Source: Actinoplanes derwentensis
GTDB lineage: Bacteria > Actinomycetota > Actinomycetes > Mycobacteriales > Micromonosporaceae
DNA length: 64,000 nucleotides
Direction of reading: 5' to 3'
Assembly: GCF_900104725.1 (NCBI RefSeq)
Contig: NZ_LT629758.1
Span: 9,831,001 to 9,895,000, forward strand
Shown here: positions 1-9,160 of the stretch, one piece after another
How positions within the stretch are numbered: the stretch's first letter is position 1
How the letters are laid out: each line of letters begins with the position of its first letter
Position numbers and translations under genes: made by a program
Notes under the pieces: model-generated
Told to the model about the DNA's origin: nothing
The model's input: the letters and a program-made list of their open reading frames with translations, nothing else
Databases searched by the model: none

Positions 1-565
1 CGGCCACCTCGCTCAGGCCGTCGTTCGGTGGGCTCGACTGCCCGCCACCAGCCCAGACACCGTCAGCCGAGCGGGCGCCGAGGACCACTCCGCCGCGCTC
101 CTGACTACGGCGCATCCGGGCCACGGCGGCCTCGGACGGATCGTCCGGGAACTCGCCGAAGGCCTCGTTCTGCGCGGAGACGATGGCGGCCCGGTCCCGG
201 TCCGTCTCCGGTTCCACCAATTCCAGACCGGTGGGTACGGGGGGAGCGTTCAGCGTCGACGGGGAGCAGATCAGGTACTGGTTGCGCTCCTCGACGGTGA
301 ATCCGGCACCGAGCAGCAGCCCTTCCAGCTCCGGGGAGCAACTGGTCACGTACTCCAGGCGGGGTTTGCGGCCCGCGCCGGCGAATGCCGTGACCAGGGC
401 GGTGATGTCGGCTGCCGTGATCGGGACACCGGGCACGGGAGTGGCGTAGTTGATGTAGGGACTGTCGGTCTCCGGGTCGAACCCGGCCACGAACGGGCCG
501 GTGTCGATGGCCTGCGGCCGGGTACGGAGGTTGGACACGACGGAGCGCTGAATGCGCAGATCCAT
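1..565 (-). CDS. GNAT-family N-acetyltransferase, 3' part outside the window
   Basis: The minus strand is open from an ATG at 563-565 to the window edge, about 188 codons with no stop. The product starts MDLRIQRSVVSNL and has a typical tandem layout: an N-terminal pseudo-GNAT half (about residues 1-110, with EYVTSCSPELEGLLLGAGF) and the beginning of a second half (LELVEPETDRDRAAIVSAQN) with an acidic ExxAFGEFPDD stretch. This is the usual look of small-molecule acetyltransferases using acetyl-CoA. The acetyl-CoA loop lies beyond the edge, so substrate and full length are unknown. The Shine-Dalgarno is weak. The gene is divergent from the DUF4132 gene. The family call rests on overall pattern. 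Confidence 0.7.
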   Translation of the reverse strand, partial: MDLRIQRSVVSNLRTRPQAIDTGPFVAGFDPETDSPYINYATPVPGVPITAADITALVTAFAGAGRKPRLEYVTSCSPELEGLLLGAGFTVEERNQYLICSPSTLNAPPVPTGLELVEPETDRDRAAIVSAQNEAFGEFPDDPSEAAVARMRRSQERGGVVLGARSADGVWAGGGQSSPPNDGLSEVA

Positions 566-922
566 GATGAGTGAAGCCTTTTCGCCAGAGAAACGGATGC
601 CTACGCGGAAGATTTCGCGGGGCCGCCTGCTGGGCGTGCGAGCGTCAGCGGCGGCCGAAGGGCCGGGCCGAGGGCATTGGCGTCACTCTTTCAAGAAGTC
701 GGGACCGTGTGCTTTCACACGACCGCCCGCAAATCCTGCCACGGGCGGGTGTTCTCCCGCAAACATCGGCGCGGGCCGGCCGCCTGCACGGCCCGCACCG
801 ATGTCCCTCACTCTGTCCCATCCCGATCGGGAAGTCCATGGACGTCGATGTGTTCCCCTTTTTGTCGGAGGGGGTCGTTAGGGTTCAGCCGACCGATCGA
901 GCGATGCCTGGGAGAGTGAGCC
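566..922. other. Intergenic region between divergent GNAT and DUF4132 genes
   Basis: About 357 bases with no convincing gene. Open frames here lack Shine-Dalgarno sites and show no recognisable product. It holds a possible plus-strand -10 box TAGGGT at 879-884, about 39 bases before the GTG of the DUF4132 gene, and a Shine-Dalgarno GGAGAG at 911-916. GTCCATGGAC at 834-843 is a short perfect palindrome that could be an operator. No riboswitch or terminator is evident. Confidence 0.5.
879..884 (+). promoter_or_regulatory. Possible -10 box of the five-gene MoxR/VWA operon
   Basis: TAGGGT fits the actinobacterial TANNNT -10 pattern and would put transcription start near 890, giving a leader of about 33 bases before the GTG at 923. 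The -35 region (around 856-861) is a poor match, so this rests mainly on the -10 box and on the absence of a better candidate. Confidence 0.35.
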
Positions 923-3900
923 GTGACATTTGTCGTGCCGGCCGGGTGGAAACGGTTCCTGCTGCCGCGTCGCGGTGACGCCCCGGCGTTCCCACAGGTC
1001 AAGCTCGCCGAGGTCACCGCCGCCGACGAGCTGCTGACCGCCTTCGACGGCGACGTCCGGGGCGCGCTCGGCCATCGGCTCACCCCCGGCGACCTGTCCG
1101 CTGCCGGGCACGCCCATCTCTCCGGCGAGGCCCCCTCCCCGCTCGGCGCGGCGGTCGTGGCCGCGGCGGTGGCCAACGTGCTGCAGTGGCCCCGGCAGGA
1201 GGAGCTGCTCGCCTTCACCGAGCTGTGGCGCTCCCGGCACGGGCTGCCCTTCGCCGCGGCGGCCGTCGCCGAGTTGACCACGATCTTCCACGGGAGTCAG
1301 CGGGTCGACCGCCCGATCACCCGGGCCGTGCCGGACCTGGACGCCGACGGCTTCGCCACCCGGGTTCTGCTGCCGATGGCCTTCCGGCTGCGGCGCGCCG
1401 TCGCCGCTGTCCCCGCGGGGGAGTATGCACAGGTCGTCGCCGCTCTGGCCGCGGTGCGCGGGCCGTCGCTGCTGCAGCGGGTGACCGTCTCGGTGCTGAC
1501 CCCCGACGAGACCGGGTGGGCCACCGACATCACCGGCGCGCTGCTGGCGGTCTCCGGACGGGACGGGCTGAAGGCCCTGATGCTGACCGTCGTCACCGAC
1601 GAGGCGGCGGCCGCCCGGCTGGCCGCCCCACTCAGCCCGTGGCAGGTGCTGAACTGGAACGAGGTCGTCTACACCTTCACCGCCACGCTCGGCCCGGCCG
1701 CCGCCCCGGCGCTGGCCCAGTGGCTCGACGCCACCACGACCGCCGCGCAGCTGCGGCGCAGACTGCTCACCCTGCTGACCACGATCGGTGGCGACGCGGC
1801 CTTCACCGCCCTGCTCGTCCGGCTCGACCAGCCGGACGTGGCCGCCGCGATCGCCGATTCGGCCGGTCGCTCCCCGGCCCGGGCCCTGCGGCTGCTGGCT
1901 GAGGCGCCGGTCGGCGACCGGCTGCTGCGCAACCACCTGGCCAACCATCGTGACCTCGCCGACGAGGTCCGGCCCCTGCTCACCGACGAGGCCGCCGGCC
2001 GGTTCGACGCCGCCCACGCCGTGCTGACCGCGGTCGGCGGCGACGTGGCCGGCCCCGCCGACCTGCCGCCGATCCTGGTCAGCCCGCCCTGGACCGACCC
2101 GGTCCCGCGCAAGCCCCTGGTCGTCACCGGCCTGATCGGCGACGACGCGCCCCAGGTGGAGTGGGCGCCGGGTGAGCGGGAGAGCTGGGGCGACGGATCC
2201 TGGCCCGCCCGGCACGGTGGCTCCCGCGACTGGGCGACCATCGCCGCCGACTTCGGCACCAGCCGGGCCAACCCGTGGCACGAGACGTTCTTCTTTCTGC
2301 AGGGCCCCGACGAGGTGACCCTGTCCCGGATCACCGGCTGGCGCCCGGAGTGGACCCACTATCTGGACGACTGGGGTCCCGAGTTGCTCGCCCGCTACCA
2401 GGCCGACGCCGTCCCGGCCCTGGTCGCGGCGGCGAAACGCACCCCGGTCGCGGGCGCGCCGGTGCTGCTCCCGGCCGCCACCGCCGAGGTGGCGCTGCTG
2501 ATGGCCGGATGGCTCGCCAAGTCCCGCGCGATCCGCACGACAGCCCTGGCCTGGTTCGCCCGCCACCCGGCGTTCGCCGCCCGCGCCCTGATCCCGATCG
2601 CCGTGGGCAAGGTGGGCAAGACCCGGACCGAGGCCGAGGCCGCGCTGCGTGTCCTGCCCCGCGACGAGGTCCTGACCGCCGCCGCCGGTCACGGCCCGGA
2701 GGCCGTCGCGGCGGCCGAGGAGATCCTGGCCGTCGATCCGGTGACGATCCTGCCCAAGGTCATCCCCGCGGTGCCCGACTGGGCGAACCCGGCGGTGCTG
2801 CCCCCGGTCCGGCTCACCGGCGGTCGCGGCACGCTGCCCGCCGACGCCGTCCGGCACCTGCTGACCATGCTCGCCCTGTCCCGTCTCGACGGCGTCTACC
2901 CGGGCCTGCCCCTGGTCGCCGCCGAGTGCGAGCCGGCCGACCTGGCCGAGTTCGCCTGGGTCCTGTTCACCGAGTGGCGCGAGGCCGGCCATCCGGCCAA
3001 GGCGAGCTGGCCGCTCGACGCCCTCGGCCTGCTCGGCGACGACGAGACGGTCCGGCGGCTGGCCCCGGTGATCCGCGCCTGGCCCGGCGAGGGCGGCCAC
3101 ACCCGCGCGGTCACCGGGCTCGACGTGCTCGCCACGATCGGCACCGACGTGGCCCTGATGTACCTCAACGGCATCGCGCAGAAGGTCAAGTTCAAAGGCC
3201 TGAAGGAGCGTGCCGAGGAGAAGATCGCCGAGCTCGCGGCCGGGCTCGGGCTCACCAGCGAGGAACTGGCCGACCGCCTCGTCCCCGACCTGGGCCTCGG
3301 CGAGACCGGCAGCCTCACCCTGGACTACGGGCGCCGCACCTTCACCGTCGGTTTCGACGAGCAGCTCAAGCCCTACGTCACCGATGCCGGCGGTAAAAAG
3401 CTCAAAGCCCTTCCCAAGCCTGGTACGCAGGACGACCCGGTCCTCGCCCCGGAGGCCTACCAGCGGTTCACCGCCCTGAAGAAGGACGTTCGCGCCATCG
3501 CCACCGACCAGGTGCGCCGACTGGAACGGGCGATGGTCGACCAGCGCCGGTGGACCGGCGCCGGCTTCCGGCAGTTCCTCGCCGGGCATCCGCTGCTACG
3601 GCACCTGGTCCGGCGGCTCGTCTGGGTGCGCTTCGACGAGGCCGGGCGCCCGGCCGGTGGGCTGCGCCTGGCCGAGGACGGCAGCCTCGCCGACCGCACC
3701 GACGAGACCGTCACCCTGCCCGACGACGCCCTGATCGGGATCGGTCACCCACTGCACCTCGGCGACGACCTGGCCACCTGGGTCGAGTTGTTCGCCGACT
3801 ACGAGATCCTCCAGCCGTTCGACCAGCTCGGCCGGGGCACCGAACCGCTCACCCCGGAGCGGGCCGCCGGATTCACCGGCCGCACCGTGCCCAGCACCAC

Positions 3901-4192
3901 ACTGCTCGGGTTGGAACGGCGCGGATGGCGGCGCGGCAGCCCGCAGGACGGCGGCGTGCAGGGCTGGTTCGAACGCGACGTTCCCGGCGCCCGGCACCTG
4001 GTGGTGGCGATCGACCCCGGTATCCCGGTCGGCGCCGTCGACGTCCTCGGTGACCAGACGATCGAGGCGATCTTCGTGGAGCCGGCCGCCGCGTACCACT
4101 GGTCCCGCCGGGACCAGGACGACCACATCCGCGAACTCGATCCGATCACCGCCGCCGAGGCGCTGCGCGAACTATCCGAGGTGCTCCCGTGA
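923..4192 (+). CDS. DUF4132 domain protein (YehI/MolR-like), first gene of a MoxR-VWA operon
   Basis: A 1089-residue protein starting at GTG 923, preceded by GGAGAG at 911. No signal peptide or membrane segment is visible. The N-terminal ~800 residues are Ala/Leu-rich helical hairpins resembling HEAT-type repeats. The C-terminal ~290 residues match DUF4132 as I know it: YGRRTFTVGFDEQLKPYV, GKKLKALPKPG, then RLERAMVDQRRW, GFRQFLAGHPLLRHLVRRLVW and HPLHLGDD. In Escherichia coli the DUF4132 protein YehI is encoded near yehL-yehM-yehP-yehQ, and the next four genes here are the same families. Biochemical role is unknown; a scaffold or substrate-recognition subunit is an inference. The stop overlaps the next start by four bases (GTGA). 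Confidence 0.8.
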   Translation: MTFVVPAGWKRFLLPRRGDAPAFPQVKLAEVTAADELLTAFDGDVRGALGHRLTPGDLSAAGHAHLSGEAPSPLGAAVVAAAVANVLQWPRQEELLAFTELWRSRHGLPFAAAAVAELTTIFHGSQRVDRPITRAVPDLDADGFATRVLLPMAFRLRRAVAAVPAGEYAQVVAALAAVRGPSLLQRVTVSVLTPDETGWATDITGALLAVSGRDGLKALMLTVVTDEAAAARLAAPLSPWQVLNWNEVVYTFTATLGPAAAPALAQWLDATTTAAQLRRRLLTLLTTIGGDAAFTALLVRLDQPDVAAAIADSAGRSPARALRLLAEAPVGDRLLRNHLANHRDLADEVRPLLTDEAAGRFDAAHAVLTAVGGDVAGPADLPPILVSPPWTDPVPRKPLVVTGLIGDDAPQVEWAPGERESWGDGSWPARHGGSRDWATIAADFGTSRANPWHETFFFLQGPDEVTLSRITGWRPEWTHYLDDWGPELLARYQADAVPALVAAAKRTPVAGAPVLLPAATAEVALLMAGWLAKSRAIRTTALAWFARHPAFAARALIPIAVGKVGKTRTEAEAALRVLPRDEVLTAAAGHGPEAVAAAEEILAVDPVTILPKVIPAVPDWANPAVLPPVRLTGGRGTLPADAVRHLLTMLALSRLDGVYPGLPLVAAECEPADLAEFAWVLFTEWREAGHPAKASWPLDALGLLGDDETVRRLAPVIRAWPGEGGHTRAVTGLDVLATIGTDVALMYLNGIAQKVKFKGLKERAEEKIAELAAGLGLTSEELADRLVPDLGLGETGSLTLDYGRRTFTVGFDEQLKPYVTDAGGKKLKALPKPGTQDDPVLAPEAYQRFTALKKDVRAIATDQVRRLERAMVDQRRWTGAGFRQFLAGHPLLRHLVRRLVWVRFDEAGRPAGGLRLAEDGSLADRTDETVTLPDDALIGIGHPLHLGDDLATWVELFADYEILQPFDQLGRGTEPLTPERAAGFTGRTVPSTTLLGLERRGWRRGSPQDGGVQGWFERDVPGARHLVVAIDPGIPVGAVDVLGDQTIEAIFVEPAAAYHWSRRDQDDHIRELDPITAAEALRELSEVLP

Positions 4193-5400
4193 CCCGTTCC
4201 ACCCCGCCGAACTCCGCTTCGTCCTTCGTTTCGCCTTCCGGGGCCTCCGCTGCTTCGCCTTCCGGGGCCTCCGCTGCTTCGCCTTCCGCGTCGTCCTCCG
4301 CTTCGTCCTCCGCGCCGGAGCACGTTCAGCGGCCGCCGGCCGAGGTTCGCTACGCCGACGAGCTGGCTCGTCTCCGCGCCGCCGACGACGCGCCCACCCC
4401 GCCCGGCTGGGCGCTCAGCCTCCGGGCCGCCCGTGCGTTCGTCGTCGGCGACGAGAACCTCGGCGTCACCCGCAAGTTCGTCGGCGACCCGTCACTCATC
4501 GACCGGGCCCTGGTCAGCCTCGCCACCAGTCGCGGTCTGCTGCTCGTCGGCGAGCCCGGCACCGCCAAGTCGCTGCTGTCCGAACTGCTCGCGGCGGCCG
4601 TCAGCGGCGACTCGACCCTGACCATCCAGGGCGGCGCGGCCACCACCGAGGACCAGATCAAATACTCGTGGAACTACGCCCTCCTCGTCGCCGAGGGCCC
4701 GACCGAGCGGTCCCTGGTCCCGGCACCGCTGCTGCGCGGCATGGCCCACGGCAAGGTGGTCCGCTTCGAGGAGATCACCCGTTGCCCCCTCGAAGTGCAG
4801 GACTGCCTTCTCTCCCCGCTGTCCGACCGGGTCCTCGCGGTGCCCGAGCTGCCCGGTGCCGCGAGCATGGTGTTCGCCCGGGAAGGCTTCAACATCATCG
4901 CCACCGCGAACACCCGCGACCGGGGTGTCAACGACATGAGCTCGGCGCTGAAACGGCGCTTCAACTTCGAGACGGTCTTCCCGATCGGCGACTTCGACAC
5001 CGAACTGGCTCTGGTCGAAACCGAGGCCGGCGCCCTGCTGCGGCGCTCCGGCGTCACCGCCCCGCCCCGTCGTGACGTGCTCGAAGTGCTGGTCACCGCG
5101 TTCCGGGAACTGCGCACCGGGCGTACCGGGCGCGGCGACGAGATGGAGAGACTGTCGTCGGTGATGAGCACCGCCGAGGCGGTGTCGGTCGCCCACGCCG
5201 TCGGGCTGCGCGGCTGGTTCCTCAACGGCACCGCCGGCACCACCACCGACCTGGTCTCCTGCCTGGCCGGCACCGCCGCCAAGGACAGCCCGGAAGACCT
5301 CGCGAAACTGCGCCGCTACCTGGAGCAGCACACCTCGTGGCGGTCCGGACCGCAATGGCGTGAGCTGCGGGACGCGCGCCGGGAACTGCCCGGCGGATGA
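4189..5400 (+). CDS. MoxR-family AAA+ ATPase (YehL-like)
   Basis: A 403-residue ATPase whose GTG start overlaps the previous stop. Walker A is GEPGTAKS (about 121-128), Walker B lies in VVRFEEITR (about 190-198), sensor 1 is the Asn of ATANT (about 241), and SSALKRRFNF (about 251-260) supplies candidate arginine fingers. MoxR ATPases typically remodel or activate partners that carry VWA domains, and a VWA protein is encoded two genes downstream. The first ~45 residues are an unusual Ser/Ala/Pro tail made partly by a tandem 24-bp DNA repeat. No signal peptide; probably cytosolic. Family assignment is strong, the substrate is unknown. Confidence 0.9.
   Translation: MTRSTPPNSASSFVSPSGASAASPSGASAASPSASSSASSSAPEHVQRPPAEVRYADELARLRAADDAPTPPGWALSLRAARAFVVGDENLGVTRKFVGDPSLIDRALVSLATSRGLLLVGEPGTAKSLLSELLAAAVSGDSTLTIQGGAATTEDQIKYSWNYALLVAEGPTERSLVPAPLLRGMAHGKVVRFEEITRCPLEVQDCLLSPLSDRVLAVPELPGAASMVFAREGFNIIATANTRDRGVNDMSSALKRRFNFETVFPIGDFDTELALVETEAGALLRRSGVTAPPRRDVLEVLVTAFRELRTGRTGRGDEMERLSSVMSTAEAVSVAHAVGLRGWFLNGTAGTTTDLVSCLAGTAAKDSPEDLAKLRRYLEQHTSWRSGPQWRELRDARRELPGG
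4231..4288 (+). repeat. In-frame tandem 24-bp repeat in the MoxR gene
   Basis: Two perfect 24-base units (4231-4254 and 4255-4278) and a third partial copy to 4288. Each unit is eight codons (SPSGASAA), so copy-number change would keep the frame and alter only the length of the N-terminal disordered tail. The following bases continue as a degenerate Ser/Ala run. Confidence 0.9.
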
Positions 5401-8045
5401 ACCTCACCGTCATCGGGGTCCGGCACCACAGCCCCGCCTGCGCCCGCCTGGTCGGCACCACGATCGCCGCGCTCCAGCCGGCGTTCGTGCTGATCGAGGG
5501 GCCCGCCGACATGAACGCGCGGATCGGTGAACTCCTGCTCGGCCACGACCTGCCGGTGGCGGTCTTCACCAGCTACCTCGACGAACAGCGGCGGCACGGC
5601 TCGTGGGCGCCGTTCTGCGAGTACTCACCCGAGTGGGAGGCCCTGCGCGCAGGCCACGCGAGCGGGGCGGAACTCCGGTTCATCGACCTGCCGGCCTGGC
5701 ACGAGGCGTTCGCCGACCGCGACAACCGCTATGCCGACGCCGAACTGCGCTACGCCGAAGCCGTCGACCGGCTGTGCACCGAGTTCGGCGTCGACAACAG
5801 CGACGCCCTCTGGGACCACGTCGTCGAGATGGCGCCGGCCGACGGTCTGGCCGACCGCCTGGCCGCCTACTTCGAGCTGATCCGCGGCGACACGGCGGCC
5901 GGCCCCTCCGACACGGCCCGCGAGGCCTACATGGCCGCCTGGCTCCGGGCCGCGTGTGCCGAGGCCGGTGACCGCCCGGTCGTCGCGGTCGTCGGCGGTT
6001 TCCACCGCCCCGCCCTCCTCCGCCTGGCCACCACACCGGCTGACCCGCCGATCCCCACATCCGCGCCCGCGCCCATCCCCGCGCCCACCCCCACCCAGAC
6101 TCCGGCCTTCTCGGCCGTGGCGCCTGCCGCCGCGTCGTCATCCCCGCCTGCTTCTGAATCTCCCGGCGCCGTGGCGGGTTTCTCCCCGCTCACATCCCGG
6201 TCTTCCGGGGCCGGCTCGGCGGCGGGCGGGGCCGGGTGGCCGGAGATTCCCGCTCCGCCGGACGGGGCTACCGCCGGGAGCTATCTGGTGCCGTATTCGT
6301 TCCGGCGGCTGGACGCGTTCGGGGGATACCAGTCGGGGATGCCGTCACCCGAGTACTACCAGCGGCTCTGGGAGAGCGGCCCGGAGGAAGCGGCCCGATA
6401 CCTGGTGACCGCCGTCGCGGGGCGGTTGCGGAAACGCGGTCAGCCTGTCTCCACGGCCGACCTGATCGCCGCCCGTGCCGGGGCCGAAGCGCTCGCACTG
6501 CTGCGCGGGCACGACCACCCGGCCCGAGTCGACGTGCTCGACGGGCTGGCGTCCGCGCTGGTCAGCGAAGCTTTGGAAGTGCCACTGCCGTGGGCGGTGC
6601 GCGGGACCGTCAGCGCCGGGCAGCATCCGGCCGTCGTCGAGATGACCGCCGCGCTCAGCGGGGAACGGGTCGGGCGGCTGCATCCGGACACCCCGCTGCC
6701 GCCGCTCGTCCACGCGGCCACCGCCGAACTGGAGCGGTACCGCCTCGACGAACCCGGCGAACACACCGCCGACCTCACCGAGGCGCACGGCCGTACCGTC
6801 AGCCGGGTCCTGCACCGCCTGCGGGTCCTCGGGGTGCCGGGCTTCCGGCGTGACGCCGGGCCGGCCACCGGCATCGACCCGGTGCTGCGGGAACGATGGA
6901 CCACCACCGCGCACGAGCACCGGCTCGCCGCACTCATCGAGGCCGGCGGCTACGGCCCGACACTGGAGGCCGCCACCGCCGCCCTGATCACTCAGCGCAT
7001 CGCCGGATCGTCCGGAGACCTGGCCCGGCTCGCCGACGCGCTCTTCGACGCGGCGCTCAGCGGGGTCACCGACCTCGGCACCGATGTCCCCGCCCTACTC
7101 GAACGCGGTGTCGCCGCCGGGAGCGACCTGGCCGAACTGGGCCGGGTCCTGGCGATCACCCTGGCTCTGTGGCGGCACGACCGGCTGCTCGGTACCGCGG
7201 GCAGCGACACCCTCGGTACCGTGATCGCCGCAGCCACCCGCCGGATCCTCTGGCTGTCCGAGGGCTGGCACGCGGCCGGAGCACCCGCCGACCGGACCCG
7301 GATCGCCGCCGTCGTGGCGGTCCGCGACGCGGTGTTGCACGCCGGGGCGGTGGGCGTCGACCGTACCGCCGCCGTTGAATCAGCCGGCCGGATCGCCGCC
7401 GACCGCGCCGCACCGCCGGACCTTCGCGGCGCCTTCTACGGCCTCGGCCGAACCCTCCTCGCCGCCACCGCACCACCCGCCGGCCTTGCGCCTGCCGTTC
7501 CCGCTGGCCTTGAGCCCGTCAGCCTTGAGCCCGCTGGCCTCGTGATCCCGGCGGACTCGGTGGCCGCTGACGATCCGCCCGTCGCGCCCGGTGGTTCGCC
7601 GCCCGGTCCAGGCCGTGGCGGGGGCTCCTCGGGCTCCGGTGGGAGCGGGGAGCCTTTTCCGGCGCCGGATCATGCGGTTCGGGGAGCGTTCGCGGCGGGG
7701 ACCGCGGGGGACTGGCTGGCGGGGCTCTTCGGGGTGGCCCGGGAGCCGGTGCTCGCGCCGGACGGGATCCTCGACCTGCTCGACGATCTGATCAGCGGGT
7801 TCGCCGCTGAGGACTTCCTGGTGGCGTTACCGGCGCTGCGGCAGGCGTTCGAATATTTTCCGCCGCGGGAGCGGGCCACCATCGGTGACCGGTTGCTGGC
7901 CCGGCGCGGGCTCGCCGGATCGGGGCGTGACCTGCTGCGGGCCACCGGCGATCCGCGGCTGGTGGCGGCCGGGATGGCGCTGGACGAGACCATCGAGCAG
8001 CGACTCGTGCGAGCGGGGCTGATCAGCTTGAGGGAGACGGCATGA
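5397..8045 (+). CDS. DUF5682 family protein (YehM-like)
   Basis: An 882-residue protein starting at ATG 5397 and overlapping the ATPase stop by ATGA. The N-terminus IGVRHHSPACARLVG followed by AFVLIEGPADMN (residues 6-40) is the hallmark of the family. A Gly-x-x-His-His motif, a helix, then a strand ending in Glu resembles TraB/EreA/ChaN-type proteins, so a metal-dependent hydrolase-like fold is possible but unproven. The N-terminal ~200 residues and the region from about 290 (YLVPYSFRRLDAFGGYQSG) look ordered. They are separated by Pro/Ala-rich linkers near residues 218-285 and 695-760. The last ~120 residues (DGILDLLDDLISGFAAEDFL and onward) form a helical tail common to these proteins. Operon position supports a role with the MoxR and VWA partners. 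Confidence 0.8.
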   Translation: MNLTVIGVRHHSPACARLVGTTIAALQPAFVLIEGPADMNARIGELLLGHDLPVAVFTSYLDEQRRHGSWAPFCEYSPEWEALRAGHASGAELRFIDLPAWHEAFADRDNRYADAELRYAEAVDRLCTEFGVDNSDALWDHVVEMAPADGLADRLAAYFELIRGDTAAGPSDTAREAYMAAWLRAACAEAGDRPVVAVVGGFHRPALLRLATTPADPPIPTSAPAPIPAPTPTQTPAFSAVAPAAASSSPPASESPGAVAGFSPLTSRSSGAGSAAGGAGWPEIPAPPDGATAGSYLVPYSFRRLDAFGGYQSGMPSPEYYQRLWESGPEEAARYLVTAVAGRLRKRGQPVSTADLIAARAGAEALALLRGHDHPARVDVLDGLASALVSEALEVPLPWAVRGTVSAGQHPAVVEMTAALSGERVGRLHPDTPLPPLVHAATAELERYRLDEPGEHTADLTEAHGRTVSRVLHRLRVLGVPGFRRDAGPATGIDPVLRERWTTTAHEHRLAALIEAGGYGPTLEAATAALITQRIAGSSGDLARLADALFDAALSGVTDLGTDVPALLERGVAAGSDLAELGRVLAITLALWRHDRLLGTAGSDTLGTVIAAATRRILWLSEGWHAAGAPADRTRIAAVVAVRDAVLHAGAVGVDRTAAVESAGRIAADRAAPPDLRGAFYGLGRTLLAATAPPAGLAPAVPAGLEPVSLEPAGLVIPADSVAADDPPVAPGGSPPGPGRGGGSSGSGGSGEPFPAPDHAVRGAFAAGTAGDWLAGLFGVAREPVLAPDGILDLLDDLISGFAAEDFLVALPALRQAFEYFPPRERATIGDRLLARRGLAGSGRDLLRATGDPRLVAAGMALDETIEQRLVRAGLISLRETA

Positions 8046-9160
8046 CCGACGCCGGACTGGAACGATGGCGGCTGGTCCTGGGCGAACCCGCCGGTGGCAG
8101 CCTCGGGGAACCCGGCGGTGACGCAGCCGCCCGGGACGCGGCCCTGGACTGGCTCTACGGCCGCGACGGCGAACTGGACCGGCGTGACATCCGGCGGCGC
8201 CAGGGCGGTTCCGGCCCGTCCCAGATCACCACCGTGGACTGGCTCGACGACATCACCCGGCTGTTCCCGAAGGAGACCGTCGAACGTCTGCAGCGCGACG
8301 CCGTCGAACGGTACGAGATCGACGACATCGTCACCGACCCGAAGGTCCTCGAACGGATCGAGCCGAACCCGTCCCTGCTGCGTGCTGTGCTCCGCACCAA
8401 GCATCTGATGAACCCCGAGGTGCTGCGGCTGGCCCGGCGGATCGTCGAAGCGGTCGTCCGCGATCTGATGGAACGGCTCGCCACCGAGGTCCGGCAGAGT
8501 TTCTCCGGCGCCCGGTCCCGGCGGTCCAGCCGGTTCAAACAGGCCCGCGACTTCGACGCCCGGCGCACGATCCGGGCGAACCTCGGCAACTACCGGCCGG
8601 ACGAAGGGCGGATCTATGTCGAGACGCCGTACTTCACGTCCCGGACCCGGCGCCAGCTCACCCAGTGGCAGGTGATCCTGCTCGTCGACCAGTCCGGGTC
8701 GATGCTCGACTCGGTGATCCACTCGGCGGTCACGGCGGCCTGCCTGTGGGGGCTGCCCGGGGTGCGTACCCATCTGATCGCCTTCGACACCGACGTCGTC
8801 GACCTCACCTCCGACGTCAGCGACCCTGTCGAACTGTTGATGAAGACCCAGCTCGGCGGGGGTACGGACATCGGGCGCGCGGTCCGGTTCGCGGCTCAGC
8901 TCGTCGAGCAGCCACGACGAGCGATCGTGGCGGTGATCAGTGACTTCTACGAGGGCGGATCGGAGGCGACCCTGGTGCGGGCGGTGCGGGAACTCGTCGA
9001 GCAGGGCACGATCGTTCTCGGTCTGGCGGCTCTCGACGAACAGGCGGATCCGGCGTACGACCGGGCCTGTGCCCAGCGACTCGCCGACGTCGGCGCCTGG
9101 GTCGGCGCGATGACTCCGGGTGAACTGGCCGCGTTCGTCGCCGAGCGGGTCGGCCGATGA
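8042..9160 (+). CDS. VWA domain protein (YehP/CoxE-like)
   Basis: A 372-residue protein coupled to the previous gene by ATGA. The C-terminal half is a von Willebrand A domain with an intact MIDAS: DQSGS (about 216-220), Thr in GGGTDIG (about 275) and an Asp in VISDFYEGG. The N-terminal ~200 residues are helical and charged (ALDWLYGRDGELDRRDIRRR; VDWLDDITRLFPKETVERLQ), as in the adaptor regions of VWA partners of MoxR ATPases. No signal peptide or membrane segment, so a cytosolic metal-dependent protein-binding subunit is expected. Its MIDAS probably binds Mg2+ and a carboxylate of the client or of another subunit. Confidence 0.88.
   Translation: MTDAGLERWRLVLGEPAGGSLGEPGGDAAARDAALDWLYGRDGELDRRDIRRRQGGSGPSQITTVDWLDDITRLFPKETVERLQRDAVERYEIDDIVTDPKVLERIEPNPSLLRAVLRTKHLMNPEVLRLARRIVEAVVRDLMERLATEVRQSFSGARSRRSSRFKQARDFDARRTIRANLGNYRPDEGRIYVETPYFTSRTRRQLTQWQVILLVDQSGSMLDSVIHSAVTAACLWGLPGVRTHLIAFDTDVVDLTSDVSDPVELLMKTQLGGGTDIGRAVRFAAQLVEQPRRAIVAVISDFYEGGSEATLVRAVRELVEQGTIVLGLAALDEQADPAYDRACAQRLADVGAWVGAMTPGELAAFVAERVGR

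Noticed and set aside
878..3589. A 903-codon open frame on the minus strand opposite the DUF4132 gene
   Set aside because: Repetitive Gly/Arg/Asp-rich translation, no domain, entirely antisense to a well-supported gene; a high-GC codon-position artefact.
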